The notes: a model not told the origin generated them from the sequence alone. Positions 11,831-24,823 are shown, counted from the stretch's first letter. The stretch is DNA of 64,000 bases from Adineta ricciae (GCA_905250025.1 CAJNOJ010000075.1:1-64000), one strand, 5' to 3'. Translations and numbers: made by a program.

Positions 11831-12086
11831 TCGTATAAAAAACGAAAGATTTGTTTTTCTAATCTAAAATTACTAAGACATGTTATGATCCTCTCTTTCT
11901 TCTCCTCGGGAAGACATGTGTCAACCAAGATAGCGATGAAACGACGTGAGAAAGAGTTCTGTAAATATTCATCGACAAAAGTGTCGGGCACGTTCTTTGC
12001 CATATATACCTCAAACGCTGGAGGAGAAACTGAAATCTTTATGCAGAATAGAAGAAAAATATTAATCTATTCATAAAGTCGTTTGC

Positions 12087-12094
12087 TGACGTCA
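12087..12094. promoter_or_regulatory. CRE-type site TGACGTCA
   Basis: Perfect palindromic octamer, 257 nt upstream of the EF-hand ATG. It is the first of a cluster; a CREB/ATF-family binding site by consensus. Confidence 0.45.
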
Positions 12095-12321
12095 ATTTCA
12101 CCTTTGAAAAAAAAAGTAAAAAGAAGGGAAAAAAACAGCAAGCGTAGAAAACATCAAGCATCGAACTATTTATATTCAGCTAAGGTCCATAATATTACTC
12201 ATTAATAGAAGACATCTAATTCACATTTATATTGTAATTGTTAGCTGTTTCGTCAGTACGAAAACGAAATGAATCAGTGTGAGGAGAAAGAAGGAAGGAA
12301 GGAGACATTTCAATGTATATT

Positions 12322-12329
12322 TGACGTCA
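12322..12329. promoter_or_regulatory. CRE-type site TGACGTCA
   Basis: Second perfect octamer of the cluster upstream of the EF-hand gene. Confidence 0.45.
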
Positions 12330-12541
12330 CTACCTTCTGTTTGACTAATTCAACAAAAGTGAACAACGACTTCTTGATCTTTTTCTGCGATAAAGGAAAT
12401 TTCATGATACGATCTATGTGAATGAAATCTTTTCTTTCTAAGATGTTAATGAGTACTCCGGGACGATATGCATTGAGAGAAATGTTTGCATGGATATCTT
12501 GCGGATTGCCTTACATGTCACTGTGTTATATCGAAGGTTTA

Positions 12542-12549
12542 TGACGTCA
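12542..12549. promoter_or_regulatory. CRE-type site TGACGTCA
   Basis: Third perfect octamer; the spacings between the first three sites are 235 and 220 nt. Confidence 0.45.
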
Positions 12550-13536
12550 GTCGTGTTAAGCGCGTGTCGTTTCAAGAGATTTTATTATTATTATTAGTAG
12601 TAGCAGTAGAATATTTTCTCTCTCGTTTCTTGTTAATAACTAATATTGATATACGAATATTCGTATGGAATTGAAAATTATGCAAGAAAAGGAAACGGCG
12701 ATTGTTTCCTTGAGCTGTTTCCTCTGACAGAAAAAGAAATTATCAATAATTTATGAAGATTTTCTAATTTTGTCGCTTATTTTTACGACGTATATTATTA
12801 TTTACTTAGCTGACTTTTTTTTCGTCTTACCTCTCATTTTCTCGATATTTGTGTCTAATGGAGAGGTTGGAGAGTTGTTCGATGTGATAGATCACAGTAA
12901 GAGAGAGGGAAAAAAAGAAATATTTGAACTTGCTCATGTGTATATGCGCACATTTATATTCATCTATGAGACAAAAACTTTGTCGTATACTTTACCTGAC
13001 TGACATTTTGAACTGAAGAGAAAGCAAACTAAACAAATCGATTAATTACGTTCATCTGCAGTATAGTGTTCTCGAGAGGAGAAAAATCTGGAAAGCTCTC
13101 AAATTTTTCTCTGGAAAACGAAGAATTTCTATGCTTCAATAGACACCAGGAAATCAGAAAGTGTACGGAGAAGATGAATAAAAAAATCTGCTCGGTGTCA
13201 GTTTTAACAGCTGAATCTACTAATTGTTTTCCGAGAACTACGAAGAAAATACGAAAATATCTCGTTAGCTGTCTTGTGCAAAGATGCTTTCCTCAAGAAA
13301 ATATGTGATTATCAACGCCGCGTATACATATATATATATAGATAGACATATCCGCTGAAAATGAAAAGTACGTGATCGGCTTAGACGCACAAAACATAAT
13401 CAACAAATTAATCGTGTAAATAATCAAAACATTTTCATGCAATCTCAACGAATATTTTGTACTGAATAGAAATGTCGACTCATTGAAAGCACAGTAACAA
13501 CAAAAAAGAAACACAAAGAAATTAGTCAATACTCAT

Positions 13537-13544
13537 TGACGTCA
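13537..13544. promoter_or_regulatory. CRE-type site TGACGTCA
   Basis: Fourth perfect octamer, followed 50 nt later by a one-mismatch copy (CGACGTCA, 13587-13594). Confidence 0.4.
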
Positions 13545-14797
13545 TTACAATTACTTTATTGTCAATTGTTCAGAAAACATAACTATCGACGTCAAAATGG
13601 TCTTTGGTAATAGCTCTCACCTCGAGCTGATAACCGTATGTTGCTCGACGATTCGATGAAAAAAAAAACAGAGTGTCTACAGTTCTCCTTTGAAATACTT
13701 AGCGCAGATGGTCGTAATGATAATGTTTATGTCAAAGATGTGTCTATTGGTAAGAGTAAAAAAACGATGTACAAATAAACAAAATGCCAAAAGGAAAATT
13801 TCATTTATCAGGCAGTGTAATCAACGTGAAAAGCCTACTTGTGGTTGTCAACATACGATTAGTGAAGTATACTTACTCATCGCTGAGATGTTGGGAATTT
13901 CTAATGACAAGTGACGAGATGAGTAGAGTTATTTTTCTAAAGAAAAAGTCTGGTACGCTCGTCGTTCTCAGCACTAAGAGTCATGATATATGTGACGTGT
14001 TTCTCATGAGGGTTTCTTCCCCTTGCTTCTCCTCGCGCTTTTATACAGAGAAGACGTTGAAATGAAAATCAATTCCTAATGTGTAACAAGACCAAGTTTT
14101 GTTTTTTTCCTCCTTCTGCGCAACGATGTGAGCTTTAATAATATTGTCGCGTATAATTAATATTGCTCGAAAAAGCTTCTAATAACAAGTTTTCATTTTT
14201 CCTATTTTTCTTCTGTTAAATTACCATAATTACCATTCTCAACAACACTATTTGTTATTAATACAAAGATCTTCAATTAAAAATGCATTCAGGAGCTGGA
14301 AAGATTTCAATCTGTGAATAATATTTTGTTTCCTCTACCCTGATCTTTATCATATTTTCCTCGTTCGATCACAAAAACAAAAAACAACAAATCACTGGTT
14401 TTCTTTTTTTCATCATACTTATTTTCTCGAATCAATGAATGCAAAAATAACAACCCTATTGATTCTTATGAATAGATTAGGTGATAGTTGTAATGTTTCG
14501 CTTATGAATAGAAGACCAAAACAAAAAAATAACATATCGGTTGAATGATACGGGCTGACAAAAGCAATTATTTTAACAAATGAAATGTACGCTTGATCGT
14601 ATAAGCGTTGCCTATTACTTTGTAAACGAAAGTTTATTCACGATTCGAAATTGTTATTGTCATTGATATGACAGAGAAGATTTGGGGAGAAAGAGAAAAA
14701 AAAGCAGAGCTACAACATTAACGTTAAAATTCTTGTTTATTCACAGTTTGTTTTTCTCTTTCGACAAGGTAAAAAAAAGGAACTTTGCAAATGTCAA

Positions 14798-16094
14798 TTA
14801 AATGTTGATGACTCGACTTAACTTTTGCACTCGATTGAGTAACAAATCGCCCTTTTTGATCACTTCTTGATACAGGAAATTCTTTGAATCGGGTCTGGTC
14901 GTTTCGATAATACCCCGAACTTTATCAATTTTACAATTGAGCCGACCGCTGGCGATAAATCGGGATAATTCTTTGTCGAGAAAACTTTCCGAACAGCCAA
15001 ACGCTTGCGCCATACCTTTTAAGGTTAACGACGAATACGATTGTAACAATTGATTATAAGCAATGATACGCATTTCTCGAACATAGTACGACGCATGCGG
15101 AGCAAAGTAACGATCTTTGCTTAATAAGTTTTCTTCGATGGTCGCTAAGCAACGGAAGAAATCCGCATAGCGGCATTCGTAAAGTGAAAATAAATATTCT
15201 TTAATTAACGGTAAACCATGGAGGATTTCTAATATTTCACTTCCACGAATAACTAAAATAGAAAACAAAGACGTCATCCCGCGGTTGAGTTCGCTTAATG
15301 AGAATGTTCTCATGCAAAAATGATTATTGATCTTTTATTCGTCTGCGATTCTCTAATTCTTTGAACTAGATGCGCTCCATACCTTTCTCGCGTAATTTTG
15401 GCCTTTCTAAAGCGACAAGAGCGCAGATGACCGTATAAGTAACAAACGCCTGATAATCCATTAATTCATAGGATGTGAATGTCGCCACGGTATCCAAAAA
15501 TAATTCAGCCGCAGATTTGAAATCGCGGATGGACATCGCGCGTAAACCTTGGTAAACTTTCATTCGGTTACGTCGATCCCAGTCACCACCTTCATCAACT
15601 AATGTTTTGGCTTTCTCTAAATTTCTTTCGATTAAATCTTGATCCATGTAAAATAAACCTAAACGTAATTGATAAAAGATTAAATCCAAACGATGACCTA
15701 AAGTAACCGTTTTGTCGTAAGTTTTTCTCAACCATGTTAATGCTTGTTCATGATCGGCAATCGAGCATAAATATTGAGATTTAGCAAGAAAACTTTCCCG
15801 AATTTCACTATCACCGAACGCTTTTTCGTTCTCTTCAATTTTACTATCTAATTCCTTGAATTTCTCGTCATTGGCTTGGCGCATTGTTTGAATTAACTTT
15901 TCATCTGAAGATAATTGACCATCTTTGACGCATTCGAGGTAGAATGGTGTCATATTATTTGCTTTAATTTCGCTTAACAGCTTTTCCTTCAAGGATTTAT
16001 CATTGGGCTGAAGTGTAATCAAAAATTTCAATTGAGCCAAATCGAGATTTGGCACTTTAGGAAGACCTTCGTCAGATAAATCTTCGACAGGCAT
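14798..16094 (-). CDS. PSMD6: 26S proteasome non-ATPase regulatory subunit 6 (Rpn7)
   Basis: Lid component of the 19S regulatory particle, acting in ubiquitin-dependent proteolysis. Two exons on the minus strand, 16094-15383 and 15252-14798, give 388 aa, matching the family (about 389). The N-terminal part has helical TPR-like repeats ([26 protein letters not shown] is typical of Rpn7). The C-terminal PCI domain includes [20 protein letters not shown] and the winged-helix segment after it. The intron joins KLREK to VIRGSEIL in frame. It is transcribed away from PCYT2, so the two may share promoter sequence in the 0.9 kb between them. Confidence 0.96.
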
Positions 16095-16986
16095 GATCTG
16101 AAACGAAATACACTCGAATAATGTATGTTTTTCTTCAAAGAAAAATGCTTTTGTCGAAACTGCACTAACTCGAAAAATATGTAAATAAATTTCAAGTTCA
16201 TCAACAGTTTAACATTCCTATTTCCCAGGAAGAAATCGAACAAGAATCATGGGTGAAGGATTCTGTCGTCAAATATCTGGGAAAAATCACTTTTTTGCTT
16301 TGTTTCTCGAGATCAAATTTCGAATCGAACATACTGAAATCTAAGTTCATCTTTTCCTATTGTAATTTATTTATCGTGATACGTATGTGAATCATCGACC
16401 AATCGTTTCTTAGTCTCTATTCATCTCATGAAAACATTCTTTAGAGAACTGATAATTTCCTACACGATTGAAAAAGTTTTGTTTTTGTGAAAAATATCGA
16501 TTGAATATCGAATATTTGTTTATACTCACCACATGTGTCACAGCGCCACCTTTCGGATGAAAATTTCAAATGGCAATAACTATTGATAATTAGAATTAGA
16601 CTTGTCATGAAAAAACACCGACGACTTTTCGAATCCGATATCAGTCGGAAAAGGTATATTTCTGTCTTCAACTCGATTGACAAGATAAATCTCGATTGGT
16701 TATCGAATGACTCACACAAGATTCTATAATCACATTATTATTATTCGTTTTTAGTCGTTGGCTATGAGCTATGATATGCATAAGTAATGAGAAAAATGTG
16801 TGATATCTATTTTTTCATCAAAATCATTCATTAAGATTGATGTGGACATTACGATTTTATTTGAAAAGAGAATGACGGATCAATAATTGATCGATGTTAT
16901 GTACCATTTCATCTTGTCTTGTTTGTTTCTCATTATAGTGTTAGCTTTGCATTTTCTAAATTTTTACACATACGAACGACACAAAT
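16095..16986. other. Divergent intergenic region PSMD6 / PCYT2
   Basis: About 0.9 kb between two divergently transcribed genes. AT-rich with no supported gene; probable bidirectional promoter region. Confidence 0.5.
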
Positions 16987-18591
<1,605 letters not shown>

Positions 18592-18800
18592 TTGGCAAAG
18601 AAAGACTAGATTTACACTTTTCTTACAAGAGATAATGACTATTTTTTGGTAGAACTTTATGTATTCGTCGTATGTGATTTTGTTCTATTCTGGCTTTCGT
18701 TTTTAAAAAAAAACTCATATCTTTCTGGTCGATTTGTCTTAATCTTCGGACGCATTTGTCTATACGTATATATATGCATAAATATGTCATGGATATTGTT

Positions 18801-18805
18801 TTTAG
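18801..18805 (+). promoter_or_regulatory. Putative trans-splice acceptor before GRWD1
   Basis: A TTGTTTTTAG tract ends at 18805, 14 nt before the ATG at 18820 and 214 nt after the PCYT2 stop. Inferred spliced-leader acceptor. Confidence 0.4.
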
Positions 18806-18819
18806 ATCATAAGAGAAAA

Positions 18820-20583
18820 ATGGTTAAAACCAAGGGAAAAAATAAGAAAAAGAAACTAGAAAAAAAGGTCAAAGACGTAAAACATGAGGATGATGACTAT
18901 GAAGATATGGATGCTGACGATCAAACCGATCAACCATCACAGCAAGTCTATTTACCGGGTGATCCATTAGATGAAGACGAAGAACTTGTTCGAGAAGAAA
19001 GCGCATATGAAATGTTTCATGAAGCACAAACAGGCAAGTATGTGTATGAAAAGAATACGAGGAAGTTTATCAAGTTTATTCTTGCAGGAGATCCATGTTT
19101 AAGCTTTGATATCTTACCCGATAACTTGGGTATAGATAGAAATCAATATCCACATACAGTATTTATTGTTTGCGGAACACAAGCAGAGAAGTCTGATCGA
19201 AATAGTGTTATGGTTGTTAAAATGTCGAATTTAACCAAAACTTTGAAAGTATGTTGATGATATTGCACAGCAATTACAAGAATGAATTTGATTTTCAGGA
19301 AACATCGTCTGACGCTGAATCAGATGAAGATGATGATGATGATGATGAAGAAGATGCTAAACCAGAGTTTGAATCAGTTTCATTGAAACATTTTGGTGGC
19401 GTTAATCGAATACGAGTAAATAGATCGTTCAGAAATCTCTCGTTCTATCTCTTTACTTGCTGTTTTAGTCAACAATGATCAATGATCGTAAAATAGCAGC
19501 GACATGGTCTGATACCGGTAAAGTTCATATTTGGGACTTAAGTCGATTGGTACATGCTGTGAATGATTCATCTGTGATGGCTGCGTATACCCGAAATCAA
19601 GAATCACCAAATGCTCTATTTACATTTAATGGACATATGGCAGAAGGTAAACGAAAACGCTCCTCTTTAACGTTGAAGTTGATGATTATTTTCTCATATT
19701 CGTAGGTTTTGCTATGGATTGGTCACCAATAGCACCAGGTACTCAATATCAGAAGTTGTATAGAGTATGAGAAAGAGAAACGAACTTGTGTTATTCTTAG
19801 GAGTACTGGCAACCGGTGATTGTTCAAAAAATATCCACGTTTGGAAACCGACTGAAACCGAATGGGCTGTTGATCAAAGACCATACATCGGTCATACGTC
19901 ATCCGTAGAAGATATTCAATGGTCGCCTAATGAACAGAGTGTATGAAAACATTGTTTTCAATCTTGATTAACAATAACATTTGCATTTCGTAGGTTTTTA
20001 CTTCGTGTGGTGTTGATCGAAGTATACGCATATGGGATATTCGTGCGATACCATCGAAAGCTTGCATGTTAACAGAACTCGATGCACATACATCCGATGT
20101 TAATGTGATTAGCTGGAATAAACATGAACCATTTTTGATCTCTGGTGGTGATGATGGATATATCAAAGTTTGGGATTTACGACAATTCTCCGTAAATATG
20201 ACGAACGACAACTTTGAATTGAAAATTTAATCTCGTTTTCTTTCTTTTCCAAGAAACAAACACCGGTTGCTTCGTTTAAACACCATCGTTCAGCTATTAC
20301 CAGTGTCGAATGGCATCATACTGACTCAAGTGTGTTTGCCGCAGGTGGTGCTGATAATCAAATAACACTATGGGACTTAGCAGTTGAAAAAGATAACGAA
20401 GAAAAGAAAGAGCAAGCAGCTGCTAATGATAATAATCATATTGAAAACTTGCCTGATCAGTTACTTTTTATTCATATGGGACAAACAGATATCAAAGAAG
20501 TACACTGGCATAAACAAATACCTGGATTATTACTCAGTACTGCACTATCCGGTTTTAATGTCTTTAAAACAATCAGTGCTTAA
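18820..20583 (+). CDS. GRWD1: Glutamate-rich WD repeat-containing protein 1 (Rrb1-like)
   Basis: WD40 chaperone-like protein of ribosome biogenesis (yeast Rrb1 binds Rpl3) and histone binding. Exons: 18820-19033, 19088-19248, 19299-19415, 19469-19646, 19706-19738, 19801-19940, 19994-20191, 20254-20583 (456 aa). The N-terminus is Lys-rich then acidic. A CAF1C/RBBP4-type N-terminal helix motif ([13 protein letters not shown]) and CLSFDILPD follow. A second acidic run (about 20 Asp/Glu) precedes the WD repeats, which carry IHVWKP, IRIWDI, IKVWDL and ITLWDL blade ends. The first intron (19034-19087) uses a GC donor and is 54 nt with no stop, so reading through it would insert 18 residues. The ATG at 18820 is preferred to upstream in-frame codons because residues before it do not match the family. 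Confidence 0.94.
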
Positions 20584-20659
20584 TAATTCAGTTTATTGTT
20601 GTTTCTTCTCTGTTTTCGAAATAAAAAAATAACTGGGTTTTTCTTCAACATTTATTCTT

Positions 20660-20880
20660 TTAAACATGCAATCTTGAAGATTGTGATGGAAGAATACTTA
20701 CTAATTTTTCATCACGAATAGGAACGAAACAATGATCTGCACCGTCAACGTTGATTCTACTGTTTATCTCACCTTTTACTGCTTCTCGATTACCATGTAG
20801 TTCTCTTCAAGGTAATACATCACCCAGAATTCTTGGCACTATAATTTAGCAGAAGGATAATCTGCATACAGTAACGGCGT
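20660..20880 (-). pseudogene. Possible decayed gene fragment
   Basis: On the minus strand a coding-like stretch reads ELHGNREAVKGEINSR, then VDGADHCFVPIRDEKLV. An in-frame TGA just upstream separates it from RILGDVLP. No start, no supported exon partners and no recognised family. It may be a relic of a larger gene or chance; low confidence. Confidence 0.25.
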
Positions 20881-21086
20881 AATATGATACTTCACACACG
20901 AATTGATTTCTTCTTTTTTTAATAGATGTCGTGAAGTAGGTTCTATTACTCAAATGATTGTTACGCTCATTTACCAATCAATAGAATGCATTATATCATC
21001 TTGTACACTTGTGTATGAGGTAAATGAGTTTATTTCTCAAAACACAATTGATAAGCGTTATTTAAAGCTCGTACTCCTGTCTGCTT

Positions 21087-21593
21087 ATGTCTCAGCAAAC
21101 AATGCTTGATGATTTTAGTGTTCGTTTAGTTAATGATCAACCTATTCGTCTTCTTCTATTTGCTGAAGCAGTGTCAAATCTAAGCTTGATATTGTTTGTG
21201 TACTTCTATCCAGCAACATTTCTTGCATTTTTACTTCGACCTGTCGATGAAATAACGCCGTTGACTACGTATATTCTTTCCTGGTGGAATTCGTGGCTTT
21301 TCGTTATCACTGGTTTGATGTTTGCTGCAATTCCATCGAAGTACAATACACCAACGTTGACAGTTGGCTTAATTCATGTTCGTCGTTTCATTTATTGGGG
21401 TCTATTAGCCAGTGAAATACTTCTGATTTACCATCTGTTATTCGCGCGTTATCGAACGGTGTTATCTATCGCATTCTGTATTTTCCTCGCCGCTGTTTGT
21501 ATCGGTCGACTGATCGTACTGTTTCCTAGGCAAGCCTGGTTCGGTACTGTTCTTATTGAATTTTCAAGTGACAAAATGAATAAACAGCGATAG
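21087..21593 (+). CDS. Orphan four-helix membrane protein
   Basis: Not recognised. Single-exon 168-aa protein with about four hydrophobic segments: LSLILFVYFYPATFLAFLL, WLFVITGLMFAAI, FIYWGLLASEILLIYHLLF and VLSIAFCIFLAAVCIGRLIVLF. The N-terminus is short and soluble and the C-terminus (VLIEFSSDKMNKQR) polar. No catalytic motif or charged pore pattern was seen. Its stop lies only about 75 nt from the stop of the convergent carotene ketolase. An integral membrane role is clear; function is unknown. The upstream acceptor-like TTTTTTAATAG at about 20925 could be a spliced-leader site. Confidence 0.65.
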   Translation: MSQQTMLDDFSVRLVNDQPIRLLLFAEAVSNLSLILFVYFYPATFLAFLLRPVDEITPLTTYILSWWNSWLFVITGLMFAAIPSKYNTPTLTVGLIHVRRFIYWGLLASEILLIYHLLFARYRTVLSIAFCIFLAAVCIGRLIVLFPRQAWFGTVLIEFSSDKMNKQR

Positions 21594-21667
21594 ATATCAA
21601 TTAAAAATATTTTTCTTTTATTTTTATTTAAATAAAATAATAATCGAACAGAATGACCAAGATTGTT

Positions 21668-22581
21668 TTATGAAACCGTCTTTTTTCTCATTTCTTTGTA
21701 TTCCCATAACTCCCACCATGGTACAGCTGGCCATCGATGATGTTCCCAATGATAGTCGAAATGATAGCAACACAGGAAGCTAATCCATCGACTTACATTT
21801 GCCGATTTCGACTTTTCCCATGGCATGATTTGTTCGAACTTTCCATTGATTACTGTTGGCCTATGTGGAACATACGTACCGAAATAGAATAAACGTACCG
21901 AACTACATAGTCCACAGACTAACATATACACTATCATGTTCTCCATCGGAACCGAAAATACGAACATGAGTATTATCGTCCATACGATCATTTTCATCGT
22001 CTGTCGTACACTCATATATTCTAACATGAAATTCAAATACCATGAAAAGAATCCGATTGATCGGCCATTGTGAAAGTCAGGATCTTTATTGGGAACACCT
22101 GTGTTCTTATGATGCCGCCAATGTTGTTCATGCATAAATCGAAAATCAAACCAAGCATAAGCAGAAAGACAGATATAGCCAATGGCATTGTTCAATCGAC
22201 GATACTAGAGTAAAATCAGAAAATTAATTCCCTTACTGACAAATAGTATTCGCAGTTTCATGTTTGTTGACCTCTTTGAAATGTCATACAAACTTTATCA
22301 AAACTTTTTATCTTTTCAAAGAAAATGTTCTTGTATTTTCAGCAGTCCTTATATAATCGGACTTAACTTACGCGAGTGCTAACTGTGCCATGCATAGCAT
22401 CATGACTGGTAATAAATAATCCCGTATATAAAAATTCCAAACAACAGAATGTACCGACAATATCAAACCATGTTGCTTTTCTCAAATCGATTTGAAACAA
22501 TGCATGGTACCAAACCAAGATAAATAAAACAATGATACTACCAGCAACTTTCAAACCTTTCAACTCGCTCTTTTTTGACAT
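21668..22581 (-). CDS. BKT: Beta-carotene ketolase (CrtW/BKT type)
   Basis: Membrane di-iron oxygenase predicted to add 4-keto groups to beta-ionone rings, giving echinenone, canthaxanthin or, with hydroxylation, astaxanthin. Exons 22581-22372 and 22204-21668 (248 aa) are joined by a 167-nt phase-0 intron. The histidine clusters are complete: HDAMH (60-64), HEQHWRHH (95-102) and HFDYHWEHH (218-226). Family signatures GLFITSHDAMHGTV, KDPDFH, RLFYFGTYVPHRP and RWPAVPWWELW are present, and they resemble algal BKT and cyanobacterial CrtW more than Paracoccus CrtW. Three to four hydrophobic segments separate the boxes. Animals normally lack this family, so horizontal acquisition is inferred. It is divergent from MFAP1 with 289 nt between the two ATGs. 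Confidence 0.93.
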
Positions 22582-22870
22582 TTTCTTTCGTCAAACGCCT
22601 CTCCTTCTTTAAATATGTGGAAGTCTCATGTGAACTTAGTACACTAACATTCATATCTTATCTTATCACAATGTGTTTCAACAAACGCGAAAACATAAAT
22701 GACAATAAGCCAAGTTGTCTCCGCGCGATATATAACGCCATCTACATGTCATTATATTTGATTCGATCATCGTCAATGACCGTAGAATGTAATGTAATAT
22801 AATAATTTTCTTTATTTTGTTCGATCATCCATTTTGCGCAAGAACAGATTCTTAATTCAAATCAACTCAA
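22582..22870. promoter_or_regulatory. Head-to-head promoter region BKT / MFAP1
   Basis: 289 nt separate the divergent start codons of the ketolase (-) and MFAP1 (+). The interval must hold both promoters. An acceptor-like AGAACAG lies about 20 nt upstream of the MFAP1 ATG. No TATA element is certain. Confidence 0.45.
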
Positions 22871-24746
22871 ATGAGTATGATTGATATTGACGAAGGCTTT
22901 TTCAAAGCACCATCGCTTTCAACGGCTGGTGCTATTACTGTTCGAAATGCCAAAGGACAATTGGTTACACAAAAAGTCAAAGTACGTCGACATGTCGCCG
23001 GAAAACGGTAAGAGTCTATGGGAATTCGAAAAACAGATGATAGAAGAATCTTTGCATTTAGACCTGACTGCGCCGGAGCACTATACGCAAGTGACGATGA
23101 CGATGATGACGAGCAATTTCAACAACAAGTTAAAGCTCCATCAGGTACATGAACACGCTGATTGAGATGACCACTAATTTTTAATGTTTATTTTTCTAGT
23201 TACTCGAATCGAGCAAGAAGATCGTCGCTTGCGTCGTTTGCAAGAACGTGAAACTCAAGAAGATGATGATGATGACGACGATCGTGAACGGTATATTGAG
23301 AGATGCGTTCTGTTTGAAAATATTCTTGTGTATTTGTTTTAGAATCCATCGACGTCGTCGAATTGTTGAACCAGAAATTCTTGAACAAAGTTCAGACGAA
23401 GAAGAAGAAGAGGAGGAGGCGGAAAATGAAGAAGACAAAGAACAAAATGATCGACTTGAAGAAATTGACAATGATGAAATGGATATCGAAAATCAAACTG
23501 TTAGTAATCGTGTTAAAATGGATATCGAGTCATCTGATGATGATGAAGAAGGTGACGACGACGAATACGAACGAAATCGACAGCGTCGTCTTCTTCGAGC
23601 GAAAGAGAAGGCCAAAGAAGAGGTAGAGTATGATTATTAAATTAATAATTGATGTTTTTCTAAATGATTATTGTTCTAAAGGAATTGCTACAAGTTGAAG
23701 ATGAAAAAGAAGTCGAACAGGAAGAAGAGGAATCGTCGGAAGAATCTGAAAGTGACGAAGAAGATGAAGAGGAAGAAGACGATGACGGTATGCCCAGATT
23801 GAAGCCGGTATTTGTCCGAAAGTGAGTCTTTTTAAACAAAAAACTGATTGTTCAATATCAAAGCTATTCTTCATTTCAGAGATGATCGTCGAACAGTCGC
23901 AGAACGTGAGGAAGAAGAAAAACATCAACTAGAACTTGAACGCGAAAAAAAGCGTGTTGCTCATCAACGAAAAATGCAAACTAAACGAGTACGTTATTGA
24001 ACACGTTTTGATTCTTCGAGTTTCTTTTGTCTGTTTAGATAGTCGAAGAGGCAATTAAGGAAGAACAAATACAAAAAGCTGAAGAAGAGGGTGGTATTCA
24101 ATGTGATTTCAATACTGACGATGAAGATGAAGAAGCCGTATATAATGCGTGGAAATTGCGTGAACTCGAACGCTTAAAACGTGATCGAAAAGAACGCGAC
24201 GAGTAAGTTCAATTGTCACATTGTGTTCTATGTACAAAAGGAATTTCTTTAGACGAGAGCGTGAACAACAAGAACTTGAACGTCGACGTAATATGACTGA
24301 AGAAGAACTCCAAGCTGAATTGCGGAATCAATCGAAAGTCGTCACAAACGAAGCACCGAAAGCGAAATACAAATTTTTGCAGAAGTATTACCATCGTGGT
24401 GCATTCTTTCTGGTTTGTCAAGTTTTCTTCGATTTTCTTTATATCAAAACATTCTATTTCCATTTAGGATAAAGAAGATGAGATTTATAAACGAGATTAC
24501 AGTGCTCCAACACTTGAAGATCATTTTGATAAGACTGTACTGCCGAAAGTAATGCAGGTGAAAAACTTTGGTATGGCTGGCCGAACGAAATACACTCATT
24601 TGGTTGATCAAGATACAAGTTCGAAGCAATCGCCGTGGGGGTCAGATAAACAATCGAATCCCAAGTTTCGCCAGGAATTTGCTGGCGGCATGAAACAAGT
24701 TTTTGAAAGACCAAAACTGAAAAATACTTCGAAAAAGACTCATTGA
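22871..24746 (+). CDS. MFAP1: Microfibrillar-associated protein 1 (spliceosomal)
   Basis: Despite its name, a spliceosomal B-complex protein (Spp381 relative) needed for pre-mRNA splicing. Nine exons: 22871-23007, 23062-23144, 23200-23290, 23343-23622, 23682-23821, 23880-23988, 24039-24202, 24253-24412, 24468-24746 (480 aa; human 439). Long Asp/Glu runs and Arg/Glu helical stretches fill residues about 45-330. The conserved C-terminal MFAP1 domain is clear: [15 protein letters not shown], then [20 protein letters not shown] and [20 protein letters not shown]. It is the first of five same-strand genes packed head to tail. Confidence 0.96.
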
Positions 24747-24811
24747 ATAAATTTTCGATGATTTTGTGATTTTTTTCGTCGGGTGTATAAAATATATCTT
24801 TGTTTTCTTGT

Positions 24812-24823
24812 CTGCTATTTCAG
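24812..24823 (+). promoter_or_regulatory. Putative trans-splice acceptor at FTSJ1 start
   Basis: A TTCTTGTCTGCTATTTCAG tract ends immediately before the ATG at 24824. The MFAP1 stop is just 77 nt upstream, leaving almost no room for an independent promoter. This is the clearest spliced-leader candidate in the window. Confidence 0.55.

Larger units (their letters stand above)
11831..14797. other. Long non-coding region upstream of the EF-hand gene
   Basis: About 3 kb without a convincing gene, unusually long for this compact window. It lies between the 5' end of the EF-hand gene and the 3' end of PSMD6. It is AT-rich with homopolymer and (TA)n runs (for example near 13325). It carries four perfect TGACGTCA octamers and one near match. 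Small open frames here show no family resemblance and were not annotated. Confidence 0.6.

Noticed and set aside
13321-13342. (TA)n runs here and near 27163-27184 as regulatory elements
   Set aside because: Simple AT microsatellites, common in AT-rich intergenic DNA and without positional meaning that I can support.
12770-14065. Several open frames of 70-93 codons in the long non-coding region
   Set aside because: Composition is Phe/Leu/Ser/Lys-rich as expected from AT-rich DNA, with no motifs, no good splice structure and no family resemblance.
16441-16719. Minus-strand open frame with a C-x2-C (RCDTCGEYKQIF) hint of a zinc finger
   Set aside because: Only one CxxC pair, no partner ligands, and it lies in the divergent promoter region of PSMD6 and PCYT2.
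18646-18819. Upstream in-frame extension of GRWD1
   Set aside because: It is hydrophobic, lies within the PCYT2-GRWD1 spacer and ends in an acceptor-like AG; the family starts with the Lys-rich segment at 18820.
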